Assembly: GCF_000192435.1 (NCBI RefSeq)
Contig: NZ_AEUD01000015.1
Location: forward strand, 1-64,000
Reading direction: 5' to 3'
DNA length: 64,000 nucleotides
From: Gordonia neofelifaecis NRRL B-59395
Lineage (GTDB): Bacteria > Actinomycetota > Actinomycetes > Mycobacteriales > Mycobacteriaceae
The notes beneath the pieces were generated by a model. The model worked only from the letters and a program-made list of their open reading frames with translations. It was not told where the DNA came from and searched no databases. Position 1 is the stretch's first letter, and each line of letters opens with the position of its first letter. Shown one piece after another: positions 13,934-24,294 of the stretch. The position numbers and the translations under genes were made by a program.

Positions 13934-14554
13934 GTGACGCCGCAGCCCTCCCGCACCGAGACTCCCGACGGCACCGCGCTGGTCGTCGAGACCGCCGTCG
14001 ACCCGTCGCTCGCACCGACGATCGCTGACGTCGCCGCGGCGACCTTTCCGCTGGCCTGCCCGCCGCATTCGACTCCGGAGAACATCGCCGCGCACATCGA
14101 ACAGGTGCTGTCCGCCGAGCGGTTCTCGGAGTACCTCACCGATCCGGTGAAGCAGGTGCTGATCGCCCGCCTCGGACCGAGCGGCCCGATCATCGGGTAC
14201 GCCCTGCTCGTCCACGACATCCCGACGGACCCCGACGTGTTCGCCGCGGTCGACGCGGCCGCCGCCGGATCCGAGGCGATCGCGAATCGGACGGTCACCG
14301 AGATCTCGAAGATGTACGTGCTGCCCGCCCATCACGCCGCCAACAATGAACTGCGCCCGTCGCACGCGCTGATGTCCGCGGCGGTCGACGCCGCGCGCAG
14401 CCGGGGCGCGACCCTGATCTGGCTGGGCGTGCACTCCGGCAACGAGCGGGCCAAGAAGTACTACACAAAGATGGGGTTCCGACAGATCGGCACCAAGACG
14501 TTCGACATGAACGGCGCGATCGAGCACGACTTCGTCCTCGCCCGCGGCTGTTAG
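13934..14554 (+). CDS. GNAT-family N-acetyltransferase
   Basis: A 206-aa acetyltransferase resembling the product of Rv2669. The fold is supported by a strand VLIARLG followed by GYALLVHD, by the acetyl-CoA binding segment near HALMSAAVDAARSRGA, and by the typical C-terminal NERAKKYYTKMGFRQIG. The substrate is unknown. GTG 13934 is chosen: CACAAT lies 6 bp upstream and no ribosome-binding site is present, so the message may be leaderless. It marks the left end of the conserved block that runs to sigA and is convergent with the peptidase gene, 9 bp apart. Confidence 0.85.
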   Translation: MTPQPSRTETPDGTALVVETAVDPSLAPTIADVAAATFPLACPPHSTPENIAAHIEQVLSAERFSEYLTDPVKQVLIARLGPSGPIIGYALLVHDIPTDPDVFAAVDAAAAGSEAIANRTVTEISKMYVLPAHHAANNELRPSHALMSAAVDAARSRGATLIWLGVHSGNERAKKYYTKMGFRQIGTKTFDMNGAIEHDFVLARGC

Positions 14555-14563
14555 CTCAGGTCT

Positions 14564-15208
14564 CTACAGGACCGGCTCCGTCGACGGCACCACTCGCGAC
14601 CCGGCGTCGTCGACGATCAGCGCCTGATCGTCGTACAGCGGCAACAGGGTGAAGCGGTCGCCGTACTCGTTGAGCGTCCGGTCGATGAGCTCGGTCGGAT
14701 ACGGCGGCAGCTGGCCGTCCGCGTGCGGGATCACCACGGTCTCGGTCAGTCCGAGTCCGCGGAAGTCTTCGAGGTCGAGTCCCAGCCCGGGGTCGTCCAT
14801 CAGGGCCGCAGGCTCGACGTCCGGCCCGGCCGCGACCGCCCCGGCGCTGAGTCCGACGTACGGCAGTCCACCGCGCACACGATCGGCGATCAGCGTGTCG
14901 GCACCGCTGCGCCGCAGTCCCGACATCAGCGCGAAGGTGTCGCCACCGGACACATACAGCGCGTCGACGGAGTCGATGAGGTCCTCCACGCCGCCGCGTC
15001 GAAGGTCGATGTTCACCACGTCGTAGCCGAACCGCACGAGCCGCTCATGCTCGGGCCCGGTGAACGGAGCGTCCAGCAGATGCCGCTGGGCTTCGTCGAT
15101 GTAACCGATGCGGCGTGGCCGATCGACGGCCTCGCTCGAACCGTGGATGACCGGCGGCAGGTACTCCAGCAGGGCACCTGCGCCGAGCGACAGCAGAATG
15201 AGCATCAT
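14564..15208 (-). CDS. Peptidase S51 family protein (dipeptidase E-like)
   Basis: A 214-aa cytosolic serine peptidase-like protein. The nucleophile motif GLSAGAVAAG is present, preceded by YVSGGDTFALM, which is the typical oxyanion-side signature of S51 enzymes. The family hydrolyses Asp-X dipeptides or cyanophycin-like substrates; the exact substrate here is open. ATG 15208 lies 10 bp downstream of the zapE stop, with GAGGCGG between, so it is probably translated from the zapE transcript. Confidence 0.8.
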   Translation of the reverse strand: MMLILLSLGAGALLEYLPPVIHGSSEAVDRPRRIGYIDEAQRHLLDAPFTGPEHERLVRFGYDVVNIDLRRGGVEDLIDSVDALYVSGGDTFALMSGLRRSGADTLIADRVRGGLPYVGLSAGAVAAGPDVEPAALMDDPGLGLDLEDFRGLGLTETVVIPHADGQLPPYPTELIDRTLNEYGDRFTLLPLYDDQALIVDDAGSRVVPSTEPVL

Positions 15209-15218
15209 CGCCGCCGCC

Positions 15219-16235
15219 TCAGTCGTTCGCCTCCGCGAACCGGGACAGCGCCAAGAGACGCGAGGTCGCGCGCAGATACTTCTTGCGGTAGCCGCCCGCG
15301 ATCATCTCCGGGGTGAAGAGCTCGTCGAGTTTGACGCCGGAGATGCTCACCGGGATCTCCGCGTCGTACAGCCGGTCGGCGAGGGCGACCAGACGCAGCG
15401 CCACGGCCTGATCCGGGGCAGGTCGGACATCCTTGACGCAGACCAGCGTGACGCCGTCCACCAGCGACTTGTACTTCGACGGGTGCAGCTTGGCGAGGTG
15501 CTCCACCAGTTCGTCGAACGTGTCGAGCGTGGCGCCGACGGTGTTCTCGGCCTGACGCTCCAGCTCCTCGTCGGTCATCGGTTCGGGTGCCGGCGGCAGG
15601 TCGCGGTGCCGGTAGTCCGGGCCGTCGACGCGGATGGTCTCGAAGATCGACGACAGCTTCTGGATCTCGCGCAGGAAGTCGCTGGCCGCGAACCGGCCCT
15701 CGCCCAGCTGCCCGGGCAGAGTGTTCGACGTCGCCACGATCGACACGCCGCGTGCGGTCAGCTCGGTGAGCAGCCGCGACACCACCATGGTGTCACCCGG
15801 GTCGTCGAGCTCGAACTCGTCGATGCACAGCACACTGTGACCGGACAGCCGCTCGAGGGCGTCGATGTAGCCGAGCGCACCGACCACGTTGGTGACCTCG
15901 CCGAACGTCGCGAACGCCTTCGGACCCGGCATCGCATGGTAGATCGACGCCAGCAGGTGAGTCTTGCCGACGCCGAAGCCGCCGTCGAGGTACAGACCGA
16001 TGCCCTGCGGCGCGGCGGACTTGCGGAAGAAGCTCTTCTTTCCGCCGGCGCGGACCTTCGACGCCCGTGCGACGAAGTCGCGTGCGGCGTTCACCGCGGC
16101 GGTCTGGCTGGGCTCGTTGGGGTCGGGGATGTACGAGTCGAAGCTCACCTCGTCGAACATCGTCGGCGGGATCATCTCACCGATGAGTTGGTCGGGAGCC
16201 AGGACCGGATTCCGATCGCTAAGTCGTGCCAGCAT
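15219..16235 (-). CDS. zapE: AFG1/ZapE-family ATPase
   Basis: A 338-aa P-loop ATPase of the AFG1/ZapE family (Rv2670c equivalent). Walker A is GGFGVGKTHL and Walker B is VLCIDEFE. A conserved RLVALADRLYD segment lies in the C-terminal half. In other bacteria the family is linked to Z-ring dynamics and in mitochondria to turnover of respiratory subunits. The role in actinobacteria is not fixed. TACCCT (complement of 16242-16247) lies 6 bp before ATG, indicating a leaderless message. It is divergent from the ribD-like gene with 35 bp between starts. Confidence 0.88.
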   Translation of the reverse strand: MLARLSDRNPVLAPDQLIGEMIPPTMFDEVSFDSYIPDPNEPSQTAAVNAARDFVARASKVRAGGKKSFFRKSAAPQGIGLYLDGGFGVGKTHLLASIYHAMPGPKAFATFGEVTNVVGALGYIDALERLSGHSVLCIDEFELDDPGDTMVVSRLLTELTARGVSIVATSNTLPGQLGEGRFAASDFLREIQKLSSIFETIRVDGPDYRHRDLPPAPEPMTDEELERQAENTVGATLDTFDELVEHLAKLHPSKYKSLVDGVTLVCVKDVRPAPDQAVALRLVALADRLYDAEIPVSISGVKLDELFTPEMIAGGYRKKYLRATSRLLALSRFAEAND

Positions 16236-16270
16236 TAGGCAAGGGTAACGACCGGCCCCATGATGGACTC

Positions 16271-17023
16271 ATGTTCATTCTGCAGAAAGCGACTGATGTC
16301 ACAGCCGACGAACTGGAGCGGATGTATGCCTTCGGCGCGTCGGAGCGGCCACTGATCCGGGCCAACATGGTGGCGGGCATCGACGGTGCCGCCACCGCCG
16401 ACGGCAAGTCCGGATCGCTCGGTTCCGACGGCGACCGGCAGCTGTTCCACCTGCAGCGCGCGCTCGCGGACGTGATCGTGGTCGGCGCCAGCACCGCGGT
16501 GGCCGAGGGATATCACCCGCCGACCGTCGATCCGCGCTACGCCGCCGGGCGCGCCGAACGCGGCCAGTCCGCCGTACCACTGCTCGTCCTGGTGTCGCGT
16601 TCGTTGAACCTCCCCGTCGACTACCCCACTGCGACCCATCCGGACGTCCTCATCGCCACCTGCAGCGAGGCACCCGACGAGGCCCGCAGTGCACTGCTCG
16701 ACGCCGGTGCCGGCATCGTCGACTGCGGTCGGTCGACCGTCGACCCGCATGCGCTGGTCGCCGAGCTCGCCGCGCGCGGCCATCGCCGCGTGCTGTGCGA
16801 AGGCGGTCCCCGTTTCCTGGCAGAGCTCGCGGCGGCCGGACTGCTCGACGAGCTCGCGCTGACGATCAGCCCGATCGTCACCGGCGGCGACGCGCCCCGA
16901 ATCGCCCGCGGTGCGGTGGCCGATGCACCGATGCGCGTGCGGCACCTGCTCGGCGACGACGAGGGCTACCTGTTCCAGCTGTGGGAGCGCGCCGTCGACC
17001 GGCCGACTCACACCTACGACTAG
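16271..17023 (+). CDS. RibD C-terminal domain reductase (Rv2671-like)
   Basis: A 250-aa NADPH-dependent reductase of the RibD_C/dihydrofolate reductase fold without the deaminase domain of full RibD. Visible landmarks are NMVAGIDGAATADGKSGSL, VVGASTAVAEGYHPP and LCEGGPRFLAELAAAGLLDEL. The M. tuberculosis homologue Rv2671 can act as an alternative dihydrofolate reductase; riboflavin biosynthesis is the other possibility. CATGAT sits 6 bp before ATG 16271, so the message may be leaderless. Its stop codon TAG forms part of the -10 hexamer of the next gene. Confidence 0.85.
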   Translation: MFILQKATDVTADELERMYAFGASERPLIRANMVAGIDGAATADGKSGSLGSDGDRQLFHLQRALADVIVVGASTAVAEGYHPPTVDPRYAAGRAERGQSAVPLLVLVSRSLNLPVDYPTATHPDVLIATCSEAPDEARSALLDAGAGIVDCGRSTVDPHALVAELAARGHRRVLCEGGPRFLAELAAAGLLDELALTISPIVTGGDAPRIARGAVADAPMRVRHLLGDDEGYLFQLWERAVDRPTHTYD

Positions 17024-17033
17024 GCTCGCGGTC

Positions 17034-18617
17034 ATGCAGATTCACGGTCGCCGTCACAGATCCGGCCGTCGCAGATCCGCAGGTGCCGTGGCCGCGGGTG
17101 TGCTCACGTCCGTCGCCCTCGTCGCCGGGTGCGCGGTCGGACCGGACACCGGCCCGGACATCGTGCGCGGCGACCACGGCGACCAGAAGTCCACCGAGGT
17201 GCCACGCCAGCCGGAGCTTCAGGCGCCGCGCAACGACCTCAACTGGAGCCCGTGCGCAGGCAAGATCGCCGAGCGGTACGGCGTCAAGGCTCCCGAGGGC
17301 GTCCGACTGGACTGCGCGCGATACGACGCGCCCGTCGACCCGTCGAAGCCCGGCGGCGCAACCGTGAAGATCGGCGTGGTCCGCGCGAAGACCGCCGCCA
17401 CGCCGGCCGACGCGGTGCCGCTCGTCCTGACCAGCGGCGAGGACATGCCCAGTTCGCGGACGCTGCTGTCGTTCGCGTCCGGCGACGGCCACGCGGCGCT
17501 CGACCGTCAACCGATCGTCGCCGTCGACCACCGCGGAATCGGCACCTCGGGATTGATCGACTGCATGACCACGACGCAGCGCGGCACCTATGACACCAAC
17601 GCCGCGGGCGACGATCGGGACGTCGCCGCACGCGCCGAGAAGCTGTCGGAGGCGGCGCGCACCGGCGCCGACCAGTGCAACGACACGCTCAGCCCGGACC
17701 AGCTCGCGTATTCGGCGGCGGCCGCGGGCGAGGACCTCGAACAGCTTCGGCAGCGGTGGGACGTCGACCGGCTCGCCGTGCTCTCGGTCGGCACCGGGTC
17801 GTCGGTCGCGCTGGCGTTCGCCGCCGCCCATCCCGATCAGGTCGGGCGCCTCGTGCTCGACTCCCCCGTCGGCTACAACGTCGACGCCAGAGCCGCCGCA
17901 GCCAGCCGGGCCCGCGGCCTCCAGGCGACCCTGACCGCCTTCCTGCAGCGGTGCGCGGGCGCCGGTTGCTCACTCGGCGCGAACGGCGCCGCCACCCTCG
18001 GCAGGCTGATGTCGACGGGCGCGGCCGGACAGGGCGACGCGCTGTCGGATACACAGGTGCTCGACGCCGTGACGACCGCACTCGCCGTCGGCGACACCTC
18101 GCCCGCCGGGCTGAAGGAACTCAGTGCGGCCCTCACCGCGGCCGACCGCGGCGACACCGCCGCCCTGCGCGCACTGTCCGACGCGGCCCGTTCCCTTCGG
18201 CTCGCCGACGGCCAGGTGGTGGCTCGATGCAACGACATGCGTGGCCGGCCGGGCACCGACGAGATCCCGGCGATCGCCCGCGACTGGTCGGGGCAGAGCC
18301 CGCTCACCGGGACCACCACGGCGCTGGACCTGGTCCGCTGCGACGGGTGGGGCGTCACCGACAGCCCTCCCGCACCCGACCACTTCGCCGTGAATCCGCT
18401 CATTCTCGTCGGCCGGAACGACCCGGTGAACGGTGCGGACGCCGCCGCCGACCTGACTCCGCTGATGCTCGCGGCCAATACCGCCCCGACCACCGTGACC
18501 TGGGACGGCCTCGGCTACTCGGTGGCCGCCAACTCGCGCTGTGCCGGCGATCTGATCGGCGAGTATCTCGGTTCCGCTCCACTGGGCGCGCCGACCGAAC
18601 GCGCCTGTCCGGCCTGA
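17034..18617 (+). CDS. Alpha/beta-hydrolase-fold lipoprotein with degenerate catalytic triad
   Basis: A 527-aa exported protein of the TAP-like peptidase group (Rv2672 position). An arginine-rich start and hydrophobic helix end in a lipobox LVAGC, predicting lipidation at C33. The fold is recognisable from VDHRGIGTSG, HPDQVGRLVLDSP and a C-terminal CAGDLIGEYL. The nucleophile elbow reads GTGSS at 253-257 instead of G-x-S-x-G, and the usual GHG histidine site reads GLG, while the aspartate segment GRNDP is kept. It may therefore be a binding protein rather than a peptidase. TAGGCT (17021-17026) lies 7 bp before ATG 17034 and overlaps the stop of the preceding gene. Confidence 0.8.
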   Translation: MQIHGRRHRSGRRRSAGAVAAGVLTSVALVAGCAVGPDTGPDIVRGDHGDQKSTEVPRQPELQAPRNDLNWSPCAGKIAERYGVKAPEGVRLDCARYDAPVDPSKPGGATVKIGVVRAKTAATPADAVPLVLTSGEDMPSSRTLLSFASGDGHAALDRQPIVAVDHRGIGTSGLIDCMTTTQRGTYDTNAAGDDRDVAARAEKLSEAARTGADQCNDTLSPDQLAYSAAAAGEDLEQLRQRWDVDRLAVLSVGTGSSVALAFAAAHPDQVGRLVLDSPVGYNVDARAAAASRARGLQATLTAFLQRCAGAGCSLGANGAATLGRLMSTGAAGQGDALSDTQVLDAVTTALAVGDTSPAGLKELSAALTAADRGDTAALRALSDAARSLRLADGQVVARCNDMRGRPGTDEIPAIARDWSGQSPLTGTTTALDLVRCDGWGVTDSPPAPDHFAVNPLILVGRNDPVNGADAAADLTPLMLAANTAPTTVTWDGLGYSVAANSRCAGDLIGEYLGSAPLGAPTERACPA

Positions 18618-18642
18618 CACCCTCGTGTAGTACGGTGCGCGG

Positions 18643-19899
18643 GTGAACGTTGTAGAGCGCTACCTGTATCCGCGTGTGGAGTCGCAGCGCATCATTTCGC
18701 TGATCCTGTGGCCGATCACCGTCATGATGATCATCCAGCGGTCGCTGATCCTGGGCGTCAACGGTCACCGCACCGACGACTTCACCCCGGTCTACAACGC
18801 GGCGTTCAACTTCCTGAACCGCCTGCCGGTCTACAACGAGAACTACGGCACCGTCGACCCGCACTATCTGTATCCGCCGTCGGGGACCATGCTGATGGCT
18901 CCCCTGGCTGTGTTGAATCCCGAGTACGCGCGGTGGCTGTTCATCGCGGTCAGCGTGGCGGTGCTCGTCGTGTGCGCCTACCTGCTGACCCGGATGTTCG
19001 GGTTCAGTTACGACTCGTGGGTGTTCCCGGCCGTGCTGTTCTTCTTCTTCAGCACCGAGACGGTCGCGCACACGCTGATCTTCACCAACTTCAACGGCTT
19101 CGTCCTGCTCGGCATGATCGCGTTCATGATGCTGATGATGAGCCGGCACGACCTGTGGGCCGGCGTCGCGATCGGTCTCACCATCGCCGTCAAGCCGGTC
19201 CTGGCGCCGCTGCTGCTGCTCGTCCTGTTCAACCGGCAGTGGAAGATCCTGATCACCGCGATCGGCGTCCCACTCGTCCTGAACGTGCTGGCGTGGCCGC
19301 TCTCGAAGGACCCGATGGACTTCGTGAACCGCACCGTCCCGTACCTGGGCGAGACCCGCGACTACTACAACAGCTCCATCACCGGAAACGCCGCCTACTT
19401 CGGCATCGACTCGTGGCTCGCCTGGCTGATGCGCATCGCCTTCGTCGTGATGGCGGTGTTCTCCCTGTGGTTCCTGTACAAGTACTACCGCCGCACCGAC
19501 GAACTGCTGTGGCTGACCACATCGTCCGGCGTGCTGCTCGGCACCACGTTCCTCGTCGGCTCGCTCGGCCAGGGCTACTACTCGATGCTGCTGTTCCCGT
19601 TGCTGATGACGGTGTTCCTCAAGGGCTCGACGATGCGCAACTGGCCCGCCTGGCTCGGCGTGTACGGCTGCATGACCTTCGACGTCTTCGACTCCAAGAA
19701 GTGGGAGCCGTTCGGCCGCTACCTCGAGTACAACAAGGTTCCGCTGGGATGGTCGTTGCTGATGATCTCGGTGTTCTGCGTGCTGCTCTTCCGCTACCTC
19801 GACCTGCGTGAGGCGAAGGCGCTCGGCGGCTCCCCCGATGGTCCCGAGAACGGCTCCCCCGACGGCTCTCCAGGTGACACGGCCGTGTCCGCCGCCTGA
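18643..19899 (+). CDS. aftC: Alpha-(1->3)-arabinofuranosyltransferase AftC
   Basis: A 418-aa GT-C (GT87) membrane glycosyltransferase with about ten hydrophobic segments, matching Rv2673. It uses decaprenyl-phosphoryl-arabinose to add branching arabinofuranose to arabinogalactan and lipoarabinomannan. A DDF motif at residues 45-47 in the first external loop is the expected catalytic or donor-binding site, followed by HYLYPPSGT. The cytosolic tail is a low-complexity Gly/Ser/Pro/Asp stretch. GTG 18643 is preceded at 6 bp by TACGGT (18631-18636), so translation is likely leaderless. Presence of this gene implies a mycolata-type wall. Confidence 0.88.
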   Translation: MNVVERYLYPRVESQRIISLILWPITVMMIIQRSLILGVNGHRTDDFTPVYNAAFNFLNRLPVYNENYGTVDPHYLYPPSGTMLMAPLAVLNPEYARWLFIAVSVAVLVVCAYLLTRMFGFSYDSWVFPAVLFFFFSTETVAHTLIFTNFNGFVLLGMIAFMMLMMSRHDLWAGVAIGLTIAVKPVLAPLLLLVLFNRQWKILITAIGVPLVLNVLAWPLSKDPMDFVNRTVPYLGETRDYYNSSITGNAAYFGIDSWLAWLMRIAFVVMAVFSLWFLYKYYRRTDELLWLTTSSGVLLGTTFLVGSLGQGYYSMLLFPLLMTVFLKGSTMRNWPAWLGVYGCMTFDVFDSKKWEPFGRYLEYNKVPLGWSLLMISVFCVLLFRYLDLREAKALGGSPDGPENGSPDGSPGDTAVSAA

Positions 19900-19916
19900 G
19901 CGCTACCCTGGACGGC

Positions 19917-20333
19917 ATGACCTCCGAGCAGCCCGCCGACCTGTCCGATCTCACCGACGAGCAGTGGCGCGAACGCCTCACGCCGCAGGAGTTCCATGTC
20001 CTGCGTGAAGCGGGCACCGAGCGACCGTTCGTCGGCGAGTACACCGACTCCGAGGACGTCGGCGTGTACCGCTGCCGGGCCTGCGGTGCCGAACTGTTCC
20101 GCAGCACGACGAAGTTCCACTCGCACTGCGGCTGGCCGTCGTTCTTCTCGCCGCTCGCCGGCGAGGCGATCATCGAGCGCGTCGACGACTCCCTCGGAAT
20201 GACGAGGACCGAGGTGCTGTGCGCCAACTGCCACAGCCACCTCGGTCACGTCTTCGCCGGTGAGGGCTACGACACCCCGACCGATCTGCGCTACTGCATC
20301 AACTCCATCAGTCTGAGTTTCGAAGGCGAGTAG
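19917..20333 (+). CDS. msrB: Peptide-methionine (R)-S-oxide reductase
   Basis: A 138-aa MsrB that reduces the R epimer of methionine sulfoxide in proteins. The zinc site is CRAC plus CANC, the family motif HCGWPSF is present, and the catalytic cysteine is in RYCINSISL. Length is normal for the family. TACCCT at 19904-19909 is 7 bp upstream of ATG 19917, again a leaderless layout. It converges on hemQ with 12 bp between stops, and no terminator is visible. Confidence 0.93.
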   Translation: MTSEQPADLSDLTDEQWRERLTPQEFHVLREAGTERPFVGEYTDSEDVGVYRCRACGAELFRSTTKFHSHCGWPSFFSPLAGEAIIERVDDSLGMTRTEVLCANCHSHLGHVFAGEGYDTPTDLRYCINSISLSFEGE

Positions 20334-20345
20334 CCGCGGCCTGAC

Positions 20346-21041
20346 TCACGGCAGGGAGTGCGCCAGCTTCGCAGGGTCGACGCGCGGTCCCGTGAAGAAC
20401 GGGATCTCGACGCGAACGTGACGGCGGGCCTCGGTGGCGCGCAGGTCGCGCATCAGATCGACGATGCGATGGAGCTCCGGGGCCTCGAACGCCAGGATCC
20501 ACTCGTAGTCGCCCAGGGCGAACGCGGGCACGGTGTTCGCGCGGACGTCCTTGTAGTCGCGAGCCTCCTTGCCGTGGTCGGCGAGCATCTGCCTGCGCTC
20601 GGCGTCCGGCAGCAGGTACCAGTCGTACGACCGCACGAAGGGGTACACGCACACGTACGCGCCGGGGTCCTCACCCGCGAGGAAGGCCGGGATGTGGCTC
20701 TTGTTGAACTCGGCCGGCCGGTGCAGCGCCGAGCCGCTCCAGAACGGATCGGAGGCACGGCCGAGGATGGTGCTGCGACGGAAGGTCGAGTACGCGTCCT
20801 GCAACTGCTCGATAGTCTCCGCGTGCCACCAGAACATGAAGTCCGAGTCGCCGCGCATGCCTGCGACGTCGTAGATGCCCCGGACCACGACTCCCTTGTC
20901 GGCGACCTCGTCGAGGAAACGCTCCAGATCGGCCGCGACCTCATCGCGGCTCTCCGGCAACTCGCCCGCACGCACGGTGAAGACCGAGAACATCAGGTAG
21001 CGGATCGTTGCATTCAATTCGGCGTAATCGAGGCGAGTCAT
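20346..21041 (-). CDS. hemQ: Coproheme decarboxylase (HemQ/ChdC)
   Basis: A 231-aa actinobacterial coproheme decarboxylase, which converts coproheme to protohaem using hydrogen peroxide. H116, Y133 and H156 sit at the spacing of the distal histidine, catalytic tyrosine and proximal histidine of the Corynebacterium diphtheriae enzyme (118, 135, 158). The core segment [13 protein letters not shown] is intact. ATG 21041 is chosen because upstream codons are compositionally poor and lack a start signal. It is the last gene of hemE-hemY-hemQ and marks use of the coproporphyrin-dependent haem route. Confidence 0.92.
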   Translation of the reverse strand: MTRLDYAELNATIRYLMFSVFTVRAGELPESRDEVAADLERFLDEVADKGVVVRGIYDVAGMRGDSDFMFWWHAETIEQLQDAYSTFRRSTILGRASDPFWSGSALHRPAEFNKSHIPAFLAGEDPGAYVCVYPFVRSYDWYLLPDAERRQMLADHGKEARDYKDVRANTVPAFALGDYEWILAFEAPELHRIVDLMRDLRATEARRHVRVEIPFFTGPRVDPAKLAHSLP

Positions 21042-21078
21042 GCCTCCATCGTGCCACCGCGCTTCGAGCGCCGGAACG

Positions 21079-22467
21079 TCAGGTGTGCAGGTAGGCGGTG
21101 ATTCCGGCCACTGCAGCCTCGGCGGTCCCGATGCACGCGGGGACTCCGACCCCGGCGTAGCCGGACCCCGCGACACCGATTCGGCCGGGCACCGCGGCGA
21201 ACGCCTCACGCACGCGAGCGAGATGGCCCGGCGCATAGTGCGGCAACCCGCCGGGCCACCGCTGCACGACGGCGTCGACGATCTCCGGCGCCGGCAGGCC
21301 GGCGGCCGTGAACAGCGTGCCGAGGTCCGACACCGACGCCGTGATCAGTTCGTCGTCGGTCGAGACGACGGGATCGCCGAGCCTGCCGAAGGAGGTCCGC
21401 AGGGTCCGGACCGGACCGGATCGCAGATGCGGCCACTTCTGACTACTGAGCGTGACGGCCTTGATCCGAAGGCCGGCGTCGGTCGCAACCAGGACTCCCG
21501 AATGCTCGGGCAGCGGCGTCTCCTCGGCGACGGCCACAGCGACGACCGCCGAACCGGCCGCGCGGACGTCGCCGAACACCGATGCGACATCGGGAGCAGC
21601 GTCGGCGAGCAGTCGGGCGGCGGACCAGATCGGGACGGCGATCACGGCCGCGTCGTAGTCGACGGCCCGCCCCTCGGCCGCGTCGTCGAGGGTGACGGTG
21701 ACCCCGGCGGCGCCGGGTCGCACACCGACCACCTCGGTTCCGTAACGGACTTCCGCGCGGCCGGCCGCCAGCAGCGCTTCGACCAGTTCCCGATACCCGC
21801 CGCGCAACGCGCCGAACACCGGGCCGGTGCCGCTCGCGCCCGCAGCGAGGACCGCGTCGACCGCGGCCGTCAACGACGGAGCCCCGTCGTCGAGCGCACG
21901 TGCGAGAGCGGGTACCGCTTCGCGCAGACCCAGTTGATCCGCGAGCGCCGAGTACACGCCGCCGAGCATCGGGTCCACGCTGCGCGCGACCACCGAGCGT
22001 CCGAAGCGTTCGCCGACCAGCTCGCCGACCGACGGATCGTCGCCCGGCGTCCATGCGAAGGGCGCGTCGGGTTCGCCGGCCATGCGCTCGAGATCCGCGG
22101 CGTCGACGAGACCCGCCACCGAAGCCGGTGCGGCGGGAATCCCCATCAGGGCTGGGGTGGGCAGCGGGTGCAGTGCGGCGCCCGACCAGATGGCGGGACG
22201 GAGCGGGCCCGGCGACACGATGCGGTCCGCGAGACCGAGTTCTGTGACCAGTTGCAACGCCTCGGGGCGCCGGACGATGAACGCCTCGGCCCCGACGTCC
22301 GCCGCGGTGCCGCCGACGTCCGCCATCCGCAGCAGTCCGCCGGGCCGATCGGCCTCGTCGTAGACGTCGATCGTGATGTCGTCGCCGAACTCGCGGCGCA
22401 GGCGATACGCGGCGGTCAGTCCGGAGACACCCGCGCCGATCACCGCGACGCGCCGCGACCGGCTCAC
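21079..22467 (-). CDS. hemY: Coproporphyrinogen III oxidase (HemY/CgoX)
   Basis: A 462-aa FAD enzyme that oxidises coproporphyrinogen III to coproporphyrin III. The dinucleotide-binding motif [17 protein letters not shown] lies at the N terminus with DRPGG after it, and the C-terminal FAD segment reads [16 protein letters not shown]. Since HemQ is present, the substrate is inferred to be coproporphyrinogen rather than protoporphyrinogen. The start overlaps the hemE stop by 4 bp, so the genes are translationally coupled. Confidence 0.92.
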   Translation of the reverse strand: MSRSRRVAVIGAGVSGLTAAYRLRREFGDDITIDVYDEADRPGGLLRMADVGGTAADVGAEAFIVRRPEALQLVTELGLADRIVSPGPLRPAIWSGAALHPLPTPALMGIPAAPASVAGLVDAADLERMAGEPDAPFAWTPGDDPSVGELVGERFGRSVVARSVDPMLGGVYSALADQLGLREAVPALARALDDGAPSLTAAVDAVLAAGASGTGPVFGALRGGYRELVEALLAAGRAEVRYGTEVVGVRPGAAGVTVTLDDAAEGRAVDYDAAVIAVPIWSAARLLADAAPDVASVFGDVRAAGSAVVAVAVAEETPLPEHSGVLVATDAGLRIKAVTLSSQKWPHLRSGPVRTLRTSFGRLGDPVVSTDDELITASVSDLGTLFTAAGLPAPEIVDAVVQRWPGGLPHYAPGHLARVREAFAAVPGRIGVAGSGYAGVGVPACIGTAEAAVAGITAYLHT

Positions 22468-23528
22468 AGCGAGTGGATCAGCTCGACCGCCCGCGTGATC
22501 ACGCCGGCGTCGGTGTTCGGCAGCACCCCGTGACCGAGGTTGAAGATGTGCCCGGGCGCACCGGCGTCGACGGCTCGACGACCCGCGGCGACGATCCGGT
22601 CGATCTCCCGTTCGAGGACGGCGTCGTCACCTGCCAGCAGCACCGTCGGGTCGAGGTTGCCCTGCACCGCGACCCGATGCCCGACGCGGGCCGCGGCCTC
22701 GTCGAGCGGGATGCGCCAGTCGACGCCGATCACGTCCGCGCCGACGTCGGTCATCGAGCTGAGCAGCTCACCGGTGCCGACACCGAAGTGGATGCGTGGA
22801 ACGCCGTACTCGGCGACCTCGGCCATCACGCGGGTGGAGTGCGGTGCCACGTACTCCTCATACGCCGACTTCGAGAGCGTCCCCGCCCACGAGTCGAAGA
22901 GTTGCATCGCGTCGACGCCCGCGTCGAGCTGGGCTCGCAGGAAGGTGATGGTGATGTCCGTGAGTCGTCCCATCAGGGTGTGCCAGAGTTCGGGTTCGGC
23001 GAGCATCATCGCCTTCGTGTGCTCGTAGGTGCGGCTCGGTCCGCCCTCGATCAGGTACGAGGCGAGCGTGAACGGCGCCCCGGCGAAGCCGATCAGCGAC
23101 TTCTCGTCGGGGAGCTCCGCGAGAATCGAACCGATCGCCGAGGTGACGGCCCCGACCGCCGCCGGATCCAGACGCGGGATCGACGCGACGTCGGCCGCCG
23201 TACGGATCGGCGAGGCGATCACCGGTCCGGTTCCGCCGACGATGTCGAGGTCGATGCCCGCCGCGCGCAGCGGAACCACGATGTCCGAGAACAGAATGGC
23301 GGCGTCGGTGTCGTGCCTGCGCACCGGCTGCATGGTGATCTCGGCGACGAGCTCCGGGTCGAAGCAGGATTCGAGCATTCCGCGTCCGGCCCGGATCTCC
23401 CGATACTCCGGCAGCGAACGGCCCGCCTGGCGCATGAACCACACGGGCCGACGGGCTGGGCTGCCACCCGTGGCGGCGGCGATCAACGGCATCCGGTTCG
23501 GCGAGCGGCGGCCTCGAATCGAAGTCAT
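22464..23528 (-). CDS. hemE: Uroporphyrinogen decarboxylase
   Basis: A 354-aa enzyme that removes four acetate carboxylates from uroporphyrinogen III to give coproporphyrinogen III. The signature [17 protein letters not shown] is near the N terminus, and [17 protein letters not shown] and [12 protein letters not shown] are also present. It heads the haem operon hemE-hemY-hemQ and is divergent from the DUF3000 gene, with 124 bp between starts. No clear TAnnnT lies within 10 bp of ATG. Confidence 0.95.
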   Translation of the reverse strand: MTSIRGRRSPNRMPLIAAATGGSPARRPVWFMRQAGRSLPEYREIRAGRGMLESCFDPELVAEITMQPVRRHDTDAAILFSDIVVPLRAAGIDLDIVGGTGPVIASPIRTAADVASIPRLDPAAVGAVTSAIGSILAELPDEKSLIGFAGAPFTLASYLIEGGPSRTYEHTKAMMLAEPELWHTLMGRLTDITITFLRAQLDAGVDAMQLFDSWAGTLSKSAYEEYVAPHSTRVMAEVAEYGVPRIHFGVGTGELLSSMTDVGADVIGVDWRIPLDEAAARVGHRVAVQGNLDPTVLLAGDDAVLEREIDRIVAAGRRAVDAGAPGHIFNLGHGVLPNTDAGVITRAVELIHSL

Positions 23529-23652
23529 GCCGACAACTCTGCCACTTCCGACAGGACATAAGCCATCCGGCCGTGAGGCCGCTCACTTATCGTCGTCTTA
23601 GCTTGCGGCGCGCCTCCGCCAACTGGCTTGAGCCGGGGCCTAACCTGACGCC

Positions 23653-24294
23653 GTGACCACATCTGGAGCCCCGAGCGAGCCCGCCGAATTCCGCGATGCG
23701 GTGGCCTCTCTTCACGACGCCGCCGTGCGACGCGAGATCGAGATCGGTTCGATTCGCCCGCCGCAGCGCCTGGCGCCGTACAGTTACGCCCTCGGCGTCG
23801 AGGTCAGCCCGGCGGAGATCAACGATCCGGGCCTCGTCCCGACGGATTCGTCCGGCAGCGCCTACGGCCGCCTCGTCCTTCTCTACGACCCCGCCGGTCA
23901 GGAGGCCTGGAACGGCACGTTCCGCCTGGTGGCCTTCATCCAAGCCGAGGTCGAAGCGGCATTGGCCGCCGATCCCCTGCTTCCACAGGTCGCGTGGACC
24001 TGGTTGTCGGAGGCGCTCGGCGTCCCCGACGGCGCCACGGAGTCGACGCCCGCCCTCGGCGCCGACCAACCCGCGGTCCGCGCGCTCGGCGGCACGGTGA
24101 CCGCAACCACCTCGGTGCGGTACGGCGACATCGCCGGACCGCCGCAGGCCCATCAGCTCGAACTGCGGGCGTCGTGGACGGCGACCAGCGCCGAACTCGC
24201 CGCCCACCTGGAGGCGTTCTGCGAGGTACTCGCGTCCGCCGCCGGGCTGCCACCGGCCGGCGTCACCGCGCTCGGCCCGGTCCAGCCGTCGTGA
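23653..24294 (+). CDS. DUF3000 protein (Rv2680-like)
   Basis: A 213-aa cytosolic protein of unknown function that sits immediately upstream of the ribonuclease D gene in actinobacteria. Recognisable parts are FRDAVASLHDA, RPPQRLAPYSYAL and GRLVLLYDPAGQEAWNGTFR. GTG 23653 is preceded by TAACCT at 23641-23646 with a 6-bp gap, so the message is probably leaderless. The stop overlaps the start of rnd by 4 bp (GTGA), which suggests a shared function in RNA metabolism, by context only. Confidence 0.85.
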   Translation: MTTSGAPSEPAEFRDAVASLHDAAVRREIEIGSIRPPQRLAPYSYALGVEVSPAEINDPGLVPTDSSGSAYGRLVLLYDPAGQEAWNGTFRLVAFIQAEVEAALAADPLLPQVAWTWLSEALGVPDGATESTPALGADQPAVRALGGTVTATTSVRYGDIAGPPQAHQLELRASWTATSAELAAHLEAFCEVLASAAGLPPAGVTALGPVQPS

